Of a stretch of DNA of 64,000 bases, positions 9,196 through 19,114 are shown one piece after another. The notes under the pieces were generated by a model, which did no database searches, was not told the DNA's origin, and saw nothing but the letters and a program-made list of their open reading frames with translations. Location of the stretch: the NCBI RefSeq assembly GCF_000620845.1, contig NZ_KK211189.1, positions 635,662-699,661 on the forward strand, written 5' to 3'. The position numbers and the translations under genes were made by a program. Source of the DNA: Exiguobacterium marinum DSM 16307. GTDB taxonomy: Bacteria; Bacillota; Bacilli; Exiguobacteriales; Exiguobacteriaceae. How positions within the stretch are numbered: the first letter of the stretch is position 1; the number at the start of each line of letters is the position of its first letter.

Positions 9196-12100
9196 CTACG
9201 CTTTGTTGAATCGATGACGGATCCGACGAAGGAACGGTCCATCCTGCCGTGCGTTCCAATAAAAGAAGAACGAGATTGGTGTTGCGAATAGAAGAAGGAT
9301 CATGCCCACGAAGTAGACGAGACGTAAGACCGCATTCACCTGTACATCGCTTTCAGAAGACATATACAGTTGTGTCACGCCATTCAAGGCGACTTCACCG
9401 CGCTGCTCGCCTTCATTTGTCGAGAGTTCGAATAATGGGGACGGAGAGTCGTTCAACGTGAAGCGACCGAGTGAATCTTCGTGAGAGACCGTCCGTTTCA
9501 TGACACTTCGCGTCACGTCGAGTGATTCAGCTTCTGTTGTAGCGAGCAACGGACGTTCGGTCACTTCCTCGACTGTCACTTGATCGGTAAGCAGAAGGTA
9601 ATCGTAGCGGACGACGTTCAAGTTTTTCATCTCCAGTCGTCCTTCATTTTCAACATTTCCTCGTGCCCAAATGTGGAGCTGCATCGAGGCGGTATCTTCT
9701 GGTGGAATCAAAATCTGTTCATAGTGATTCCATGTCGGTTTACGGTCTTCTTCCACTTCACTGATGAAGTCGGTCCCGATTACACGACGTTCCTCATCGA
9801 GATAATACATCTTCACATGTCGATTTCGAATCTGTTCGCTCCGCGCATCGAAGGCGACCAAATATTCTCGGTCAGGGAGTGCCTTGATTTGTTCTGATGC
9901 GAAGATGTACCAGTCACAAGAACAGGTCGGTTCGTAAGAAGCGATAAACGTGTCGTCTTCGATTGTTGATTCGAACATATCATCTGTAATGGACACACAG
10001 GTCGCACACGTGGCGGCGGCTTCAGGTGTCGCGAGTGGTTCGGTCACGACGATCTCGTTCGGGTCAAACTTTCGTAAATCTTCCAGTTCGATTCGTGACG
10101 GTACGCGACTTTCCACAGCCAATTCGAGCGTGTACGATCCCGGTTCCATCTCAAATGTATTCGGAGTCCAACGTTTTAAAGTCGGATGGATATCATTGAG
10201 TGACTGAAGTTTGTATGGGAAGTCACGACGTAGGGAATCATAAGTGACCGTCTGCGTTCCGATATTTGTTTTCACATCAGGCAGTTGTCGCATCGCTGTG
10301 ACATCAATCGTTTCTTCTTGGACGACTTCTTCGTCCTGTAGGATATGCAATCGTATCGTGCCGTCTGTTGAAACAGGCGGTGTCAGATTGATATGGAAAC
10401 GGTAATCGCCAGGTTCTGCTACGTCAATCGTCCGTGACAACGCGCCGGACGTGAGCGAGACGCCTTTCCCGAAACTGAGCGACGGGTAGTTACGCTCGGA
10501 CTGAATCGTCCCGCTGTAATCAAAGTCTTGTTCACCTTCGAGAACCATGAACGTATTTGTCGGCTCGAGCACTTGTTCAAGTGATTGCTGTAAGGACGTC
10601 CATTCATCTTCCGGCAAGAAGACGATGTTTTGAATGGCGTTAAAACCGACCGTGTTCTCGACTGTGATGGTCGTCTCATTTGTCTCGATCTCGTGTAGAC
10701 CGAGTGGTAGCCACTCAAGCCGTGCGCCCGTTTGTCGGGTCGTTTCAACGATTTGTTTGTCATCGTTGATGGTGACGTCAAGCTGTCCGCCACTCTGATT
10801 TAATAAGACACGAGCAAATCCGATGTAGCGCCCCGGTGGTGTCTCTTTCGTAATCGAGAATGTGTTCGGCACCATGTGTGACTCGAAGCTCTCGATTTGA
10901 ACATCGTGAATCCACCAGTACGTCTTTCGTTCTGGTTTTTGATAACTCAATAAGTCGATTCGCATCGTCTCGGCAGCCCGTGGCGTCACGTATTCCCCGC
11001 GAAGGTGAATTCCGTCTAAATTCCCGGAATCTCTTGGGGCGACGACGTAGGTCTGATCAATTTCTTTCCCGGATGCATCGAAGAAACGGACTTTGACATG
11101 CAAGCGGTCGACGCCTCGACCTGATGCAACGATACCGAATCGATACGCGTTATTCGGAAGCGCCGGCAACAATCCAGACTTCGCAACTTGCCAAATATAG
11201 TTCGGGTCTCCCTTAGCGACCTCGGCTTGAAGAAGCGGTACGTCGTTCGTCGAAGACAATGGGTTAGGTGACAGGTCGACAACGTCTGGGTTGTCCGATT
11301 TGAAGAACGTTTCATCTTCGAGCATCGAGTTGAACGAAGCGACGCGCTTTGTCGGTAAGTCGTCGAGCTCGTAAGGTGGGGCATCGATTCGGGCAGAGGC
11401 GAACGAAAGTCCGACACCGTCTCCGAAATCAAAGTCGAACGCAGGATCTTTCACGCCTTGTGTCTGTTGATACCAACGCCAGTCACTGTTCGCAAAAAGG
11501 GTCTTGCCCCACGTGAGAAATGGATTGGCGGAATCGATCGCCTCAAACGGCTTCCAGTAATAGTTGTCTGGTACCTGACTGAGGAGCATATCTTTTTGTT
11601 CGATCATCTCGATCGCGTCACCCGGACGAATCCAATCAAAGTCGTCGCTATGTCGCTGTGTCGTGAATAAAATCGACTGCTTCCCTTGTTCGTACCCAGG
11701 AAGCGTCCCATATGTGATGGAACGGTCAATTCCGTAAGGCGTCACAATGAGCTGTGGGACGGTCCGGTCGGTGAGCGGGGCGACGACATCAAACAAAGTG
11801 AATAGCCCGACTTGTTTCGTCCGGAGTAAGTCACGTTGCGAGGTGAGGACCTCCAAGTTGAACTGCTGTCGTTCTTCCATCCCTAAATATTCATCCCGAT
11901 ACGCGAACTGGTCGACACCGAACACTTTGATCAAGTTACTCGCTTCGTCTGACCGTCCTGTATCGAGCAAGTACTGTAGGAGCGAGAACAAATAACGAAT
12001 CGCAGGAGTTGATCCTTCGTGATGAAACACCGTATTTTCAAGCGAACTGTACACATGGAAGTCACCAGTCGGTTTGACCGTTTCATCGAGTGCGGGATTT

Positions 12101-13611
12101 TGATTCCATCTCGGTGTCGCAACCCCGGTTATAGGTTGGGTCATCTCATCGGCAACAGGGAACTGAAGCCACTTCCCGTCAATTTCTTCCTGTATGGTCA
12201 CGTATTCTTCAGGTACATCGACTGGCTTATAAAACCCTTCCATATAGACGGTGCGATACGGATTTATAAAAAGAATCAAGGCGACAAAACTACCGATGAA
12301 AAGGATGCCGCGATAGAGCGGCCGGGGAATTGCCTTGGACTGTCTGGCATCGACAATTCCAATTCCGAGCGAGAGCAGTAGACTGTAGCTGACAATCAAT
12401 AGACCGACGAGCTTGTTCGGGTCGCGGAACATCGGACCAATTAAAGGTGTATACGTGACGAGCGCGACGAACGCGGTCGCGACCCATTCATATGTTCCGG
12501 TCGCGAAAATGATCAAACCGATGCCGAGTAAACCGAAGAACAAGTGAATCGGTCGTTTGTAGCTACCGAGAAAGCCAATTCCGATGAAGAAGAGCAAGAC
12601 GCCTCCTGCCACCCAAAACGTCAGCGGAAGTGTATGCAAGTCGAACATCGGCCACCAGTAACTGATGGTATACAACACGTTCTCAATGGAAGAGTTGCGA
12701 CTGAACAACATCAACGTCTCGGTGACGTTGATGTTATGTTGGGACGCCTGAGCCCCGAACAAGATGGAACCGACATACATAAAGAACCAGTAGCCATTGA
12801 ACAAGATGAATACGAATCCGACTGCAGTGATAAGCCGGACGTAGTAGAAGAAAAACGATTTGAACGGCAACGTCTTTCGTTCGGTCCAAAGGGTTTTGGC
12901 AACGATCAGACTGAGCATGATTCCCATATAAATCGCTGAGAAGAAAAAGTAATGAATCCCGGCCGACATGAACATGAACGTGACAGACAACCCGATGGCA
13001 TCCATCCAAATTCTCGGTGAGAGTCGTTTATCGAACGCAAAGTCCGGGTCTAGCTGACGTCGGAATTTCGGGTCGAACAAGTTGAAGAAGAGTAGGAGTG
13101 CGAACGGGAACAACGCATAGCCGCACAGGAGATAAATGTGTTGAATGCGCGTGATGATCCATGGGTTTAACGCATAAAACAACCCGGCGAGCGTGAACGT
13201 CATGAGTGTCATCAGGTGGAATTGTTTCGTGATATAAATCGAATGAAGTCGTTTGACGAGCGCGTACATGCTGAGCGCCGAGACGACGAGCAACGTTAAG
13301 ATGAATGATTTGATAAGGAACGGTCCGGACGCGTCAAACAACAGACTCAGTCCATAAAGCGGTGCGATGAAGACGAGTCGAGGGACGTTCAACAATGTTG
13401 TCGTGCTCCATCGCTCATTCCACGCACCAAAAATCTCTTCGATATAGCGGTCAGACGATAGACCAAACGCGATATCGCTGAAGACGACCATTCCTGGGGA
13501 GAAGAGCGGGTACGCATAGACGAAGATGCATGACAGCATAATCGTCAAGGCGATGAGGTCGTAACGGTACGTATGCAGACCGTTTCGTAAAGTGGATAAG
13601 ATGCGTTGCAA
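9196..13611 (-). CDS. Giant membrane protein, probable GT-C glycosyltransferase with long extracellular beta-rich region
   Basis: A protein of about 1,471 residues. The first 450 or so contain roughly 11-13 hydrophobic segments. An acidic loop after the first segment (SDIAFGLSSDRY) is in the place where GT-C enzymes carry their catalytic aspartate. A predicted extracellular region of about 900 residues follows, rich in beta-type and carbohydrate-binding-module-like sequence. One C-terminal membrane segment and a basic tail end the protein. This architecture resembles mycobacterial AftD (DUF3367), which is inference from layout, not a detected match. The start is uncertain. TTG at 13611 is preceded by AAAGGAGG 10 bases away; an ATG at 13644 in frame has only a weak site. 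It lies in a glycan cluster, so transfer of lipid-linked sugars outside the membrane fits. Confidence 0.72.
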   Translation of the reverse strand: MQRILSTLRNGLHTYRYDLIALTIMLSCIFVYAYPLFSPGMVVFSDIAFGLSSDRYIEEIFGAWNERWSTTTLLNVPRLVFIAPLYGLSLLFDASGPFLIKSFILTLLVVSALSMYALVKRLHSIYITKQFHLMTLMTFTLAGLFYALNPWIITRIQHIYLLCGYALFPFALLLFFNLFDPKFRRQLDPDFAFDKRLSPRIWMDAIGLSVTFMFMSAGIHYFFFSAIYMGIMLSLIVAKTLWTERKTLPFKSFFFYYVRLITAVGFVFILFNGYWFFMYVGSILFGAQASQHNINVTETLMLFSRNSSIENVLYTISYWWPMFDLHTLPLTFWVAGGVLLFFIGIGFLGSYKRPIHLFFGLLGIGLIIFATGTYEWVATAFVALVTYTPLIGPMFRDPNKLVGLLIVSYSLLLSLGIGIVDARQSKAIPRPLYRGILFIGSFVALILFINPYRTVYMEGFYKPVDVPEEYVTIQEEIDGKWLQFPVADEMTQPITGVATPRWNQNPALDETVKPTGDFHVYSSLENTVFHHEGSTPAIRYLFSLLQYLLDTGRSDEASNLIKVFGVDQFAYRDEYLGMEERQQFNLEVLTSQRDLLRTKQVGLFTLFDVVAPLTDRTVPQLIVTPYGIDRSITYGTLPGYEQGKQSILFTTQRHSDDFDWIRPGDAIEMIEQKDMLLSQVPDNYYWKPFEAIDSANPFLTWGKTLFANSDWRWYQQTQGVKDPAFDFDFGDGVGLSFASARIDAPPYELDDLPTKRVASFNSMLEDETFFKSDNPDVVDLSPNPLSSTNDVPLLQAEVAKGDPNYIWQVAKSGLLPALPNNAYRFGIVASGRGVDRLHVKVRFFDASGKEIDQTYVVAPRDSGNLDGIHLRGEYVTPRAAETMRIDLLSYQKPERKTYWWIHDVQIESFESHMVPNTFSITKETPPGRYIGFARVLLNQSGGQLDVTINDDKQIVETTRQTGARLEWLPLGLHEIETNETTITVENTVGFNAIQNIVFLPEDEWTSLQQSLEQVLEPTNTFMVLEGEQDFDYSGTIQSERNYPSLSFGKGVSLTSGALSRTIDVAEPGDYRFHINLTPPVSTDGTIRLHILQDEEVVQEETIDVTAMRQLPDVKTNIGTQTVTYDSLRRDFPYKLQSLNDIHPTLKRWTPNTFEMEPGSYTLELAVESRVPSRIELEDLRKFDPNEIVVTEPLATPEAAATCATCVSITDDMFESTIEDDTFIASYEPTCSCDWYIFASEQIKALPDREYLVAFDARSEQIRNRHVKMYYLDEERRVIGTDFISEVEEDRKPTWNHYEQILIPPEDTASMQLHIWARGNVENEGRLEMKNLNVVRYDYLLLTDQVTVEEVTERPLLATTEAESLDVTRSVMKRTVSHEDSLGRFTLNDSPSPLFELSTNEGEQRGEVALNGVTQLYMSSESDVQVNAVLRLVYFVGMILLLFATPISFFFYWNARQDGPFLRRIRHRFNKA

Positions 13612-13682
13612 ACCCGATCTGCCTCCTTTCATAACGTATGTCATCTATTTCGCCAAACGTTGAACTATCCCTGTCTAATCAA

Positions 13683-13713
13683 AAAAGAGACAGCCGATTC
13701 CGGCTATCTCTTT
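13683..13713 (-). terminator. Intrinsic terminator of the kynurenine operon
   Basis: On the minus strand AAAGAGATAGCCG pairs with CGGCTGTCTCTTT and is followed by a T run. The stem begins at the kynB stop codon. Confidence 0.85.
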
Positions 13714-14335
13714 ATAATATAGGACGAAGCAGTGCGCGAACTGGACTTCCATCCCCTTCAACAATCGGGAGGGGGACAGCGTTCAAGTCATAATCCCCCG
13801 GCAAGATATTGTCTAGGACGAGTCCTTCTAAGATGTGCACACCATTTCGTGCTAACGCATGATGGGCGCTCATCTCTTTGCTGTCAATCGCATCAACGGA
13901 TGGCAAATCGAGTCCGATCAAGAAGATCCCGAGTTCTCCGAGGCGGTCGGCAAGAGACGGCGTCAGTTCAGGAATCATTTTGGGGAAGACGCGCTTATCT
14001 GGCCAACCATCTGTCTTCAAAATGAGGCGTTCCACTCCGGTCAAATCGTGACCGTCCAAGTCAGATGCTTCGATCTTCGTTTTATCCGGCAGATGAATGA
14101 CACGGGCAGGGCCAATATAAATAGAAGGGTCGAGGTCGATGACGCGCTGTCCGTGATCATCAAAATGAAACGGCGCATCGATGTGGGTCCCGACGTGTAA
14201 ACTCATCGTCACTTTCCCGACATTGACCGAACCGCTCTGTGCCATTGGCCAAGCAATCTCGTACGAAAACTTCGTATCTCCCGGCCATGTCGTCACACCG
14301 GCATGAAGCGGCTGTGATACATCAATCCATGTCAT
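13712..14335 (-). CDS. kynB: Kynurenine formamidase (arylformamidase)
   Basis: This hydrolyses N-formyl-L-kynurenine to L-kynurenine and formate, the second step of tryptophan catabolism to anthranilate. It has 207 residues, the usual length of the bacterial cyclase-fold family. The metal-binding signature HVGTHIDAPFHF lies at residues 47-58, with His47, His51 and Asp53 as expected ligands. The ATG at 14335 has AGAGGAG upstream. It is the last gene of kynU-kynA-kynB, 15 bases after kynA. Confidence 0.95.
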   Translation of the reverse strand: MTWIDVSQPLHAGVTTWPGDTKFSYEIAWPMAQSGSVNVGKVTMSLHVGTHIDAPFHFDDHGQRVIDLDPSIYIGPARVIHLPDKTKIEASDLDGHDLTGVERLILKTDGWPDKRVFPKMIPELTPSLADRLGELGIFLIGLDLPSVDAIDSKEMSAHHALARNGVHILEGLVLDNILPGDYDLNAVPLPIVEGDGSPVRALLRPIL

Positions 14336-14350
14336 TTCGTTCAGCTCCTC

Positions 14351-15190
14351 TTATAATGATGTCCGGACCGTCCAAAGCTCAGGGAAGAAACGGTGGTCGA
14401 GCACACGTCGTAAATAGTTCACGCCAGACGAGCCACCCGTTCCCATCTTCTGCCCGATAATTCGTTCCACAGTACTCATATGGTTGAAGCGCCACATCTG
14501 TTGCTGACTGCCGATATCGAGTAACTTTTCACCAAGTTCGTATAAGTCCCAATACGTGTCGACGTCCCGGTAAATTTCGACCCATGCCTTCTCAACACTT
14601 TCATTCCATTCCCAGTCCTGTGTGACATCTCGTTCGAGCACACTCGCATCAATCGGAAGCCCCCTACGATGCATCTCACGGACAGTCACGTCATAAATGC
14701 TTGGTGCTTGAAGCGACCCTTCGAGCAGTGGATACAGTGTTTCATCATGCGCATAGACGCTTAGTGTCCGTGCATTTTTAAAGCCGAGCGCGAATTCGAT
14801 TTGTCGGTTTTGGTAAGATTGAAAACCGGATGAGGAGCCGAGCTCGTCCCGGAACTCTAAATACTCAGCCGGCGTCAACGTCGCGAGGACACCCCATGAC
14901 TGGATGAGTTGCTGCTGAATCTTCGAGACGCGGGCAAGCATCTTGAATGACCGCTCGAGCTCGCCGTTCGTGATGGCTGTCGTGGCCGCCGTCAATTCAT
15001 GCAAGATGAGTTTCATCCACAATTCGCTCGTTTGATGGATGATGATGAATAGCATTTCATCGTGATGATCGGAAAGGCGGTGCTGACTCGATAAAATCGG
15101 GTCGAGCTGCAAATAGTCTCCGTACGACATGTCTTTCGAAAAGTCGGTTTGAATCGATTTTTCCACTTTATGTTCCGTGCGTTCACTCAT
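14351..15190 (-). CDS. kynA: Tryptophan 2,3-dioxygenase
   Basis: A heme enzyme that opens the indole ring of L-tryptophan with oxygen to give N-formylkynurenine. It has 279 residues, normal for the bacterial form. Conserved family stretches are [13 protein letters not shown] near residue 20 and [20 protein letters not shown] near residues 42-61, which include the distal-pocket His and the substrate-binding Phe/Tyr region. [12 protein letters not shown] near the end contacts the substrate. It lies 12 bases after kynU, in the operon that converts tryptophan to anthranilate. Confidence 0.96.
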   Translation of the reverse strand: MSERTEHKVEKSIQTDFSKDMSYGDYLQLDPILSSQHRLSDHHDEMLFIIIHQTSELWMKLILHELTAATTAITNGELERSFKMLARVSKIQQQLIQSWGVLATLTPAEYLEFRDELGSSSGFQSYQNRQIEFALGFKNARTLSVYAHDETLYPLLEGSLQAPSIYDVTVREMHRRGLPIDASVLERDVTQDWEWNESVEKAWVEIYRDVDTYWDLYELGEKLLDIGSQQQMWRFNHMSTVERIIGQKMGTGGSSGVNYLRRVLDHRFFPELWTVRTSL

Positions 15191-15202
15191 GACAGTTCCC
15201 CC

Positions 15203-16477
15203 TTATGCGACCACTTCACGGACGTTCTCAAACGCCTCATATTCTTTGTCATCCATGATTTTTTTCAACGTCACAATCACGTCATACACATCGGTGAACG
15301 TGTTGTACAGCGCGACCGGTGCGAGACGAATGATGTTCGGTGCCCGGAAATCTGGGATGATGCGATGCTCTTTCAACGCTTTACAGATGCGTGCCGCCTC
15401 TGGGTGTTCGAGGCTCAAATGGGCACCGCGTTGACGTGTGTCCGTTGGGCTGCCGATGAAGAATCCGTGTGGTGCGAGCATCTCTTCGATCAAATCCATC
15501 ATATACGTCGTGAGCGCGAGTGATTTTTGGCGAATCGCTTCCATTCCGACCTCATTAAACATCTCGAGGGCGCCAAGTTGTGGAGCGAGACTCATGACGT
15601 GTGGCGTCCCGATTTGGAATGCGCCGGCATGTTCAGCCGGTGTCATCGTATGGTCCATATCAAACTGTTTGTCTTTGCGTGAACCGAACCAGCCGGCGAG
15701 TCCCGGTGTCGTGCCGAAGTGACGTTCATGTACGAATAAGCCGCCAACCGTTCCCGGACCACCGTTCAAATGTTTGTAGTTGCACCAGTAAGCGAAGTCG
15801 ACACCCCATTCATGGAAGTCGTGAGGGATGGCGCCGACGGAGTGACAAGCATCGAATCCAATTAAAATACCGCGTTCATGCGCCGCTTTCGCTAGGCGAG
15901 GCATATCTAAAATTTGACCACTCCGATACAGGACGGTCGGTAACACGATGAGCGCAATCTCGTCGGTCATTGCGGCAATCAAATCATCTTCTACTAAGAA
16001 GCGCCCGTCCGGACTGTCCACTTGAACGAGATGTTCTGATGGGTCGAGTCCACGCAGTTCGAGCTGACTCTTCAGAGCGTAAATGTCAGACGGGAACGTG
16101 AGGGCGTCTGCCAAAATCTTCGTTCGTTTGCCTTCTGGTTTGAAGAAAGAAGCGACGAGTTGATGCAAGTTCACCGTCGTCGAACCGGTCACCATCACTT
16201 CTTCCGCCTTTCCACCGATGAGCGGCGCGTTCAGTGCGGCCAACTCTTCGGACAAGTTGAACCAAGGGTGGCGACCAGACATCCAACCGTCAATCCCGAG
16301 TTCTCTCCAGTCCGCAAGCGATTCAAGGAGCGTACGCTCGGCTCGTTTCGATAAGAGACCGAGTGAATTTCCATCCATATAAATCCCGTCTTCCGGTAAA
16401 TAAAATTCTTCCCGGTACGATGCGAGCGGGTCTTGTTTGTCTAGTTGTTGTGCGTAAGCACGTGTGAAATCGTTCAT
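15203..16477 (-). CDS. kynU: Kynureninase
   Basis: A PLP enzyme that cleaves L-kynurenine to anthranilate and alanine. It has 424 residues, the usual length. Visible motifs are [13 protein letters not shown] near residue 34, [14 protein letters not shown] in mid-protein, and [13 protein letters not shown], which holds the PLP-binding lysine. The start at 16477 matches the family N-terminus; the frame extends to 16552, but that stretch crosses the promoter. The spacing to the ribosome binding site is unusual: GGGGAG abuts the ATG and AAAGGGGG lies 11 bases upstream. It is the first gene of the operon. Confidence 0.95.
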   Translation of the reverse strand: MNDFTRAYAQQLDKQDPLASYREEFYLPEDGIYMDGNSLGLLSKRAERTLLESLADWRELGIDGWMSGRHPWFNLSEELAALNAPLIGGKAEEVMVTGSTTVNLHQLVASFFKPEGKRTKILADALTFPSDIYALKSQLELRGLDPSEHLVQVDSPDGRFLVEDDLIAAMTDEIALIVLPTVLYRSGQILDMPRLAKAAHERGILIGFDACHSVGAIPHDFHEWGVDFAYWCNYKHLNGGPGTVGGLFVHERHFGTTPGLAGWFGSRKDKQFDMDHTMTPAEHAGAFQIGTPHVMSLAPQLGALEMFNEVGMEAIRQKSLALTTYMMDLIEEMLAPHGFFIGSPTDTRQRGAHLSLEHPEAARICKALKEHRIIPDFRAPNIIRLAPVALYNTFTDVYDVIVTLKKIMDDKEYEAFENVREVVA

Positions 16478-16516
16478 CTCCCCATATTCCCCCTTTAAAG
16501 CTTGTATGTTGTCAAA

Positions 16517-16545
16517 ATCGTAGCAATCGGTCATGAGGAAGTCAA
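16517..16545 (-). promoter_or_regulatory. Promoter of kynUAB
   Basis: On the minus strand TTGACT (16540-16545) and TACGAT (16517-16522) are separated by 17 bases, a good sigma-A type promoter 40 bases before kynU. No obvious T-box or trp-type leader hairpin was seen. Confidence 0.65.
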
Positions 16546-16574
16546 CAAACAACGAGGTGTCGGCGAGTCAAACT

Positions 16575-16605
16575 AAAAAACGCTCAAGCATGATCTTGAG
16601 CGTTT
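16575..16605 (-). terminator. Intrinsic terminator of the BCCT transporter gene
   Basis: An 11-bp perfect stem (AAACGCTCAAG / CTTGAGCGTTT) with a 6-base loop and a T run on the minus strand, 12 bases after the gene's stop. Confidence 0.88.
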
Positions 16606-16616
16606 AGGAGTGTAAC

Positions 16617-18131
16617 TTATTTTATTTTTCGTACATTCTCTTGTCGGAGTAGCTTGAATAGTGTGAAGACCATCAATAAAAGGATGATGGTGAAGGGTAA
16701 AGCGGAAATTAAGGAAGCGGTTTGCAGTCCTTCAAGGCCGCTCGCAATCAATAAGACCGCCGCGATTCCTCCTAACAAAACACCCCAGGCGATTCGGACC
16801 GGAAGGGGAGGGTTCAAACTTCCGTTCGTCGTCATACTGCTAATGATATATGTGGCAGAGTCTGCCGACGTGATTAAAAAAGTCAAAATTAGCAGGATGG
16901 ATAACACCGACAGGATGAGGCTGAACGGGAGCTCGGCAAACGTCACAAACAATGCGCTCGTCACATCCGCATCGACGGCTTGCGCGATTGAAGTACCTTC
17001 AAACAAATCTAGATGTAAAGCGGTACCCCCAAACACGGCAATCCAAAGGAGCGCGATGAAAGGCGGAACGATTAGGACACCGACCACGAATTCGCGAATC
17101 GTCCGTCCCCGAGAAACACGTGCCACGAATGCCCCGACAAATGGTGACCAAGCGATGGCCCATGCCCAGTAAAAGATGGTCCAATCTCGGACCCACGTTC
17201 CTTGCTGATACGGTTGCAGACGAAGGCTATAGCGAATGAAGTTTTGTAAGTAATCACCTAGACCGAGCGTAAGTGTCTCTAGAATGAAGATGGTCGGACC
17301 GGCAAAAAAGACGAAGACCATCAACACAAGCGCTGTACCTAAGTTAATGTTACTCAGCCATTTGATGCCGCGATCGAGACCGGTCGTCGTCGAGGTTAAA
17401 AAGAGGGCGGTCAAGACGACGATGATTGTGACTTGCATCCAAGCGGTATTTGGGAGTCCGAACACACTGTTCAGTCCACCATTGATTTGAAGAACACCTA
17501 AACCAAGTGATGTTGCGACTCCCATGACGGTAGCGATGACCGCTAAAATATCGATTGTCTGATTTAAAGGTTGTTTATACGGACGCTCTTTAATAAGGGG
17601 AGAGAGGCTGGTGGAGATGAGTCCATCTGCATTTCGTCGGAACTGGAAATAAGCGATAATCAGCCCGACAATTGCGAACACAGACCATTGGCTGACACCC
17701 CAATGGAAAAACGAATACGCCATCGCGAGGCGGGCGCCTTCAACAGTCAATGCCTCTGTATCCGCGTACGGCGGCGTGAAAAAGTGACTCATCGGTTCGG
17801 CAACACCCCAAAAGACGAGACCAACTCCAAATCCGGCAGAAAATAGCATGCCAATCCAGGTGAAGAAAGGATATTGAGGGCGGTCGTCATCTTTACCGAG
17901 ACGGATTTTTCCGTATTTACTAAAGGCCAAAAAGATTAAAAAGAGCACAAACAAGAAAACAGCAAGTAAGTAGAACCAACCGAACGAGCGAGTCGTAAAG
18001 TTGAAAATAGATCCTGCAATCGAGGAAAATACGGTTGGCGCAATGGCTCCGAATAAAACGAGTAAGGCGATTAAACTTGCTGAAATATAAAACACCCGGT
18101 TCAAACGTGGTTTTTGTGTAGAATCCTTCAT
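16617..18131 (-). CDS. BCCT family betaine/carnitine/choline transporter
   Basis: A secondary transporter of 504 residues with 12 membrane segments that takes up glycine betaine or a related osmolyte, driven by sodium. The family signatures are clear: GFGVGLVFWGVAEPMSHF near residue 100, HWGVSQW near 143, DRGIKWLS and the segment-8 tryptophan motif WAWAIAWSPFVGAFVARVSRGRTIREF near residue 325. The ATG at 18131 has AAAGGAGA upstream. It is a single-gene unit with its own terminator. Substrate choice among betaine, choline and carnitine cannot be settled by eye, but osmoprotection is the usual role in Bacillales. Confidence 0.92.
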   Translation of the reverse strand: MKDSTQKPRLNRVFYISASLIALLVLFGAIAPTVFSSIAGSIFNFTTRSFGWFYLLAVFLFVLFLIFLAFSKYGKIRLGKDDDRPQYPFFTWIGMLFSAGFGVGLVFWGVAEPMSHFFTPPYADTEALTVEGARLAMAYSFFHWGVSQWSVFAIVGLIIAYFQFRRNADGLISTSLSPLIKERPYKQPLNQTIDILAVIATVMGVATSLGLGVLQINGGLNSVFGLPNTAWMQVTIIVVLTALFLTSTTTGLDRGIKWLSNINLGTALVLMVFVFFAGPTIFILETLTLGLGDYLQNFIRYSLRLQPYQQGTWVRDWTIFYWAWAIAWSPFVGAFVARVSRGRTIREFVVGVLIVPPFIALLWIAVFGGTALHLDLFEGTSIAQAVDADVTSALFVTFAELPFSLILSVLSILLILTFLITSADSATYIISSMTTNGSLNPPLPVRIAWGVLLGGIAAVLLIASGLEGLQTASLISALPFTIILLLMVFTLFKLLRQENVRKIK

Positions 18132-18265
18132 GTTGTCTCCTTTCGGTATAATTATTATTTAGGACTAGTAATCGATTCCCTATTCTCTACATTGCAAACA
18201 GGATATATAATCCATCGTGTTTTGAATACTTGATTCGGGAAAAGAAATAAAGAGGAGGGAATATT

Positions 18266-19114
18266 ATGAAATTGATTGCGATTGACTTAGATGGAACGTT
18301 GCTATCGCGTACGGGTGTGATAACAAATGCAAACCGGGACACGATTCGTCGTCGACAAGAGGACGGTGACATCGTAGCGATTTGTTCAGGGCGTTCGATT
18401 CATGATATCGAAGAGTTATTGAAGCGTAATGATCTCGTCTGTCCAATTCTGTCTGGAAACGGAGCAATCGGCTTTTATGAGGACAAGCGAATTTATTATC
18501 ACGCCATGGACCAATTCGTCGTTAACGGACTGTGGGAGATTGCCAAGGAGCATGACGCGTACGTCGAATTTTATACGAATGCGGGTGTAAAAGTCCTTCA
18601 GTCAGGCAGTGACTTGTTAAAACGAGAACTTGATGATGTATTACCTCACGATCAATCGTTCACGCGCGAATGGGCGGAGCGTGAGATTGAAATCCAAAAT
18701 GAGCAATTCGGTCTGACGTATATGGATTCGATGGAAGACATCGACTTTGCGCAAGATGAAGTGTATAAGGTGTTTGTCTATTCGTTCGATCGCCAAAAGT
18801 TACATCGCTTGCGTAAAATCTATGAGCCACGGGATGATATTTTGATTACGACAGCAGGATGGACGAAGATTGAGATTGGTCATCCTCATGCGAGTAAGGG
18901 TGAGGCGCTAAAACAATTAGCTGATCATTATCAGGTTTCGATGCGTGATGTCGTCGCTATCGGAGATAATTTGAACGATGTATCGATGTTTGAAGTAGCC
19001 GAAACAAGAATTGCGATGGGAAATGCGGTAGACTCGTTAAAAGATTTGAGTACCCATATCACAAAGGACGTGGAAGAAGATGGGGTCGCCTACGCGCTGA
19101 CACATTATGTATAA
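18266..19114 (+). CDS. Cof-type HAD-IIB phosphatase
   Basis: A haloacid dehalogenase superfamily phosphatase of 282 residues with a type IIB cap. The nucleophile motif is IDLDGTLL at residues 6-13, and motif IV is IGDNLNDVSMFE near residue 232. CSGRS near residue 40 is motif II. Such enzymes dephosphorylate sugar phosphates or flavin-related metabolites in the cytoplasm. The substrate here is unknown. The ATG at 18266 follows AGGAGGGA. No terminator follows directly; the first clear one is at 19612. Confidence 0.9.
   Translation: MKLIAIDLDGTLLSRTGVITNANRDTIRRRQEDGDIVAICSGRSIHDIEELLKRNDLVCPILSGNGAIGFYEDKRIYYHAMDQFVVNGLWEIAKEHDAYVEFYTNAGVKVLQSGSDLLKRELDDVLPHDQSFTREWAEREIEIQNEQFGLTYMDSMEDIDFAQDEVYKVFVYSFDRQKLHRLRKIYEPRDDILITTAGWTKIEIGHPHASKGEALKQLADHYQVSMRDVVAIGDNLNDVSMFEVAETRIAMGNAVDSLKDLSTHITKDVEEDGVAYALTHYV

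Noticed and set aside
12544-12939. A 131-codon plus-strand frame opposite the giant membrane-protein gene
   Set aside because: It lies entirely antisense to a clearly coding stretch with membrane segments, has no ribosome binding site, and its composition mirrors the codon bias of the other strand.
16478-16575. T-box or trp attenuator before kynU
   Set aside because: The leader between the predicted start and kynU is under 40 bases and contains no specifier hairpin or T-box core.
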